Source: Ruminococcaceae bacterium UBA2806
GTDB lineage: Bacteria; Bacillota; Clostridia; Oscillospirales; Acutalibacteraceae
Assembly (NCBI GenBank): GCA_002351795.1
Contig: DEHG01000041.1
Coordinates: 1 to 23,864 of the forward strand
Reading direction: 5' to 3'
DNA length: 23,864 nt
The notes below the pieces were generated by a model. It saw nothing but the letters and a program-made list of their open reading frames with translations. It had not been told where the DNA came from and did no database searches. This document shows, piece after piece, positions 22,855 through 23,864 of the stretch (the stretch's first letter is position 1; each line of letters starts with the position of its first letter). The translations under genes and the position numbers were made by a program.

Positions 22855-23864
22855 TTAAGTGATTATCCCATATTTAAGCTTTATTCTCTCGATCTTTTTT
22901 AGAACAGGGTATGCGCCTATAAAAAGAAAAAATGCTGTTGAAACTGCATGGATAATATTCATCGGCAGACCTGCAAGACAATAGGCAATGAAGATCTGAG
23001 GTGTAAGCTCTATATGAGAAATGACGGCAGCTGCCGGATCCATAATTATACCGTAAATAATTATTGTACAAATAACCCCGAAAATGATAAGATTTGATTT
23101 TTTGACAGGCAGCCTTCCGCTGCCGAAAATTATTCCCGCAAGAAAACCTATCAAGCCCATAACAAACATCTGCCACGGCGTCCATGGTCCCTGACCAAAA
23201 ATTATATTGGAGCAAAGCATTGTCATCGAACCGATCGTAAAGCCGGATTCAGCACCAAGCGCAGCGCCCGATAGTATTACCATTGCTGTAACGGGCTTGA
23301 ATTCGGGAAACATATAAAAAGCTGTCCTTGACAGTACACATAGCGCAGTCATTACCGAAAGCAGAACTATCTCCCTTGACTTGTTTTTATCAGATTTTTT
23401 CTTTTCAAATCCGATAAAAACCGGGATCATACATTCAAGCATTATCAAAAGTGATATAAAAAGATATTTTGTATCGTTCAGAAAAAAGATCCCGGCGAAT
23501 ATCGTCAGAGGAACTGTGAAAAACAGAATAAATACCGAGCTTAATAAAAGCCGCTTTTCACTTTTTACAGGTGTTATTTTTATTTCATTAGTTTTCTTCC
23601 GTTCAATATCGAAATCTTTTCCCGAAGCAGCCGGCGGCAAAGTTTTATTTTTGTTTTCAATCCCGAAAGCAGAGTAAATATCCTCCTGATTCACACAATT
23701 GTCAATAATGCCTTCCGTAAGCCGTCTTGCATTGGTCGTATAGAAATGATTGCTGCAAAAAAAACTATGCACTTCATCTGCGCCGATAACCTGCCCGTCA
23801 AAAAGCATTGCACACCTGTCACTGAAACGGGCACAGAAATCCATATCATGACTTGCAATAACAA
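22855..23864 (-). CDS. ECF transporter ATPase fused to an S-component-like membrane domain (5' part outside window)
   Basis: The frame stays open to the right edge, so the start is missing. The first visible residues, VIASHDMDFCARFSDR followed by LFDGQVIG, are the H-loop and C-terminal end of an ABC ATPase of the energy-coupling factor type. After a hydrophilic linker come membrane segments: about three helices (VFILFFTVPLTIFAGIFF onward), a basic loop EKKKSDKNKSRE, then an S-component-like domain with FPEFKPVTAMVILSGAALGAESGF and FGQGPWTPWQMFVMGLIGFLAG. It ends PVLKKIERIKLKYGIIT. Fusions of ATPase and S-component occur in Clostridia. The protein should import a vitamin or similar micronutrient; some relatives lie near cobalamin or cobalt genes, but no substrate can be assigned here. 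T-component and upstream partner genes should lie to the right. Confidence 0.82.
   Translation of the reverse strand, partial: VIASHDMDFCARFSDRCAMLFDGQVIGADEVHSFFCSNHFYTTNARRLTEGIIDNCVNQEDIYSAFGIENKNKTLPPAASGKDFDIERKKTNEIKITPVKSEKRLLLSSVFILFFTVPLTIFAGIFFLNDTKYLFISLLIMLECMIPVFIGFEKKKSDKNKSREIVLLSVMTALCVLSRTAFYMFPEFKPVTAMVILSGAALGAESGFTIGSMTMLCSNIIFGQGPWTPWQMFVMGLIGFLAGIIFGSGRLPVKKSNLIIFGVICTIIIYGIIMDPAAAVISHIELTPQIFIAYCLAGLPMNIIHAVSTAFFLFIGAYPVLKKIERIKLKYGIIT

Noticed and set aside
1..23864. CRISPR arrays, insertion sequences, prophage genes, toxin-antitoxin pairs or rRNA
   Set aside because: No regularly spaced repeats, transposase or phage frames, terminal inverted repeats or rRNA segments were seen on reading both strands.

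Overview
The window looks like a chromosomal segment of a spore-forming, low-to-moderate-GC clostridial Firmicute, most like Ruminococcus and its relatives. Pointers are a SpoIIE stage II sporulation phosphatase, Mini-ribonuclease III, a FeoA-FeoB fusion with its Cys-rich partner, AGGAGG-type ribosome binding sites throughout, a very large BspA-like leucine-rich-repeat protein with bacterial Ig-like domains, and a decayed CotH-kinase lipoprotein. Genus assignment is inference; there is no rRNA here.

Layout. 1-3420 (+): proA, a YfcE-type phosphodiesterase, metF, and a broken CotH-like lipoprotein gene, closed by a bidirectional terminator. 3501-8204 (-): one 1567-residue secreted BspA-like surface protein. 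8399-11934 (+): a housekeeping run, rsmA - obg - mrnC - aroQ - nucleoside deaminase, behind a consensus promoter and with short gaps. 12068-13606 (+): an asparagine-synthetase-like gene with its own strong promoter, whose product lacks the start of the glutaminase domain. 13736-13809: tRNA-Pro(UGG). 13871-16431 (+): feoAB fusion and its small Cys-rich membrane partner. 16602-18334 (+): nicotinamidase-like and nicotinate phosphoribosyltransferase genes, a two-step NAD salvage operon. 18390-18848 (-): a zinc-ribbon membrane protein. 19156-21480 (+): spoIIE. 21491-22411 (-): a TIGR01212-type radical SAM protein. 22554-22715 (-): rubredoxin. 22855-23864 (-): the 3' part of an ECF transporter ATPase fused to an S-component-like membrane domain, running off the right edge.

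How the genes work together. proA is the second step of proline synthesis and proB probably lies just left of the window. rsmA, obg and mrnC all serve ribosome maturation and sit together; aroQ and the deaminase appear to share their transcript. feoAB and the small Cys-rich protein form the ferrous iron importer, and rubredoxin and the radical SAM enzyme are typical iron proteins of an anaerobe. The nicotinamidase makes nicotinate for the adjacent phosphoribosyltransferase.

Most of the window is ordinary core genome. I see no phage, IS element, CRISPR array or defence locus, and no convincing new multi-gene system. Best targets for a second look: the asparagine-synthetase homologue with no nucleophilic cysteine; a spoIIE promoter with near-consensus hexamers 21 bp apart and Spo0A-box-like sites, as in Bacillus; the internally deleted CotH gene; the unassigned centre of the giant BspA protein; and a run of three hairpins between rubredoxin and the radical SAM gene.
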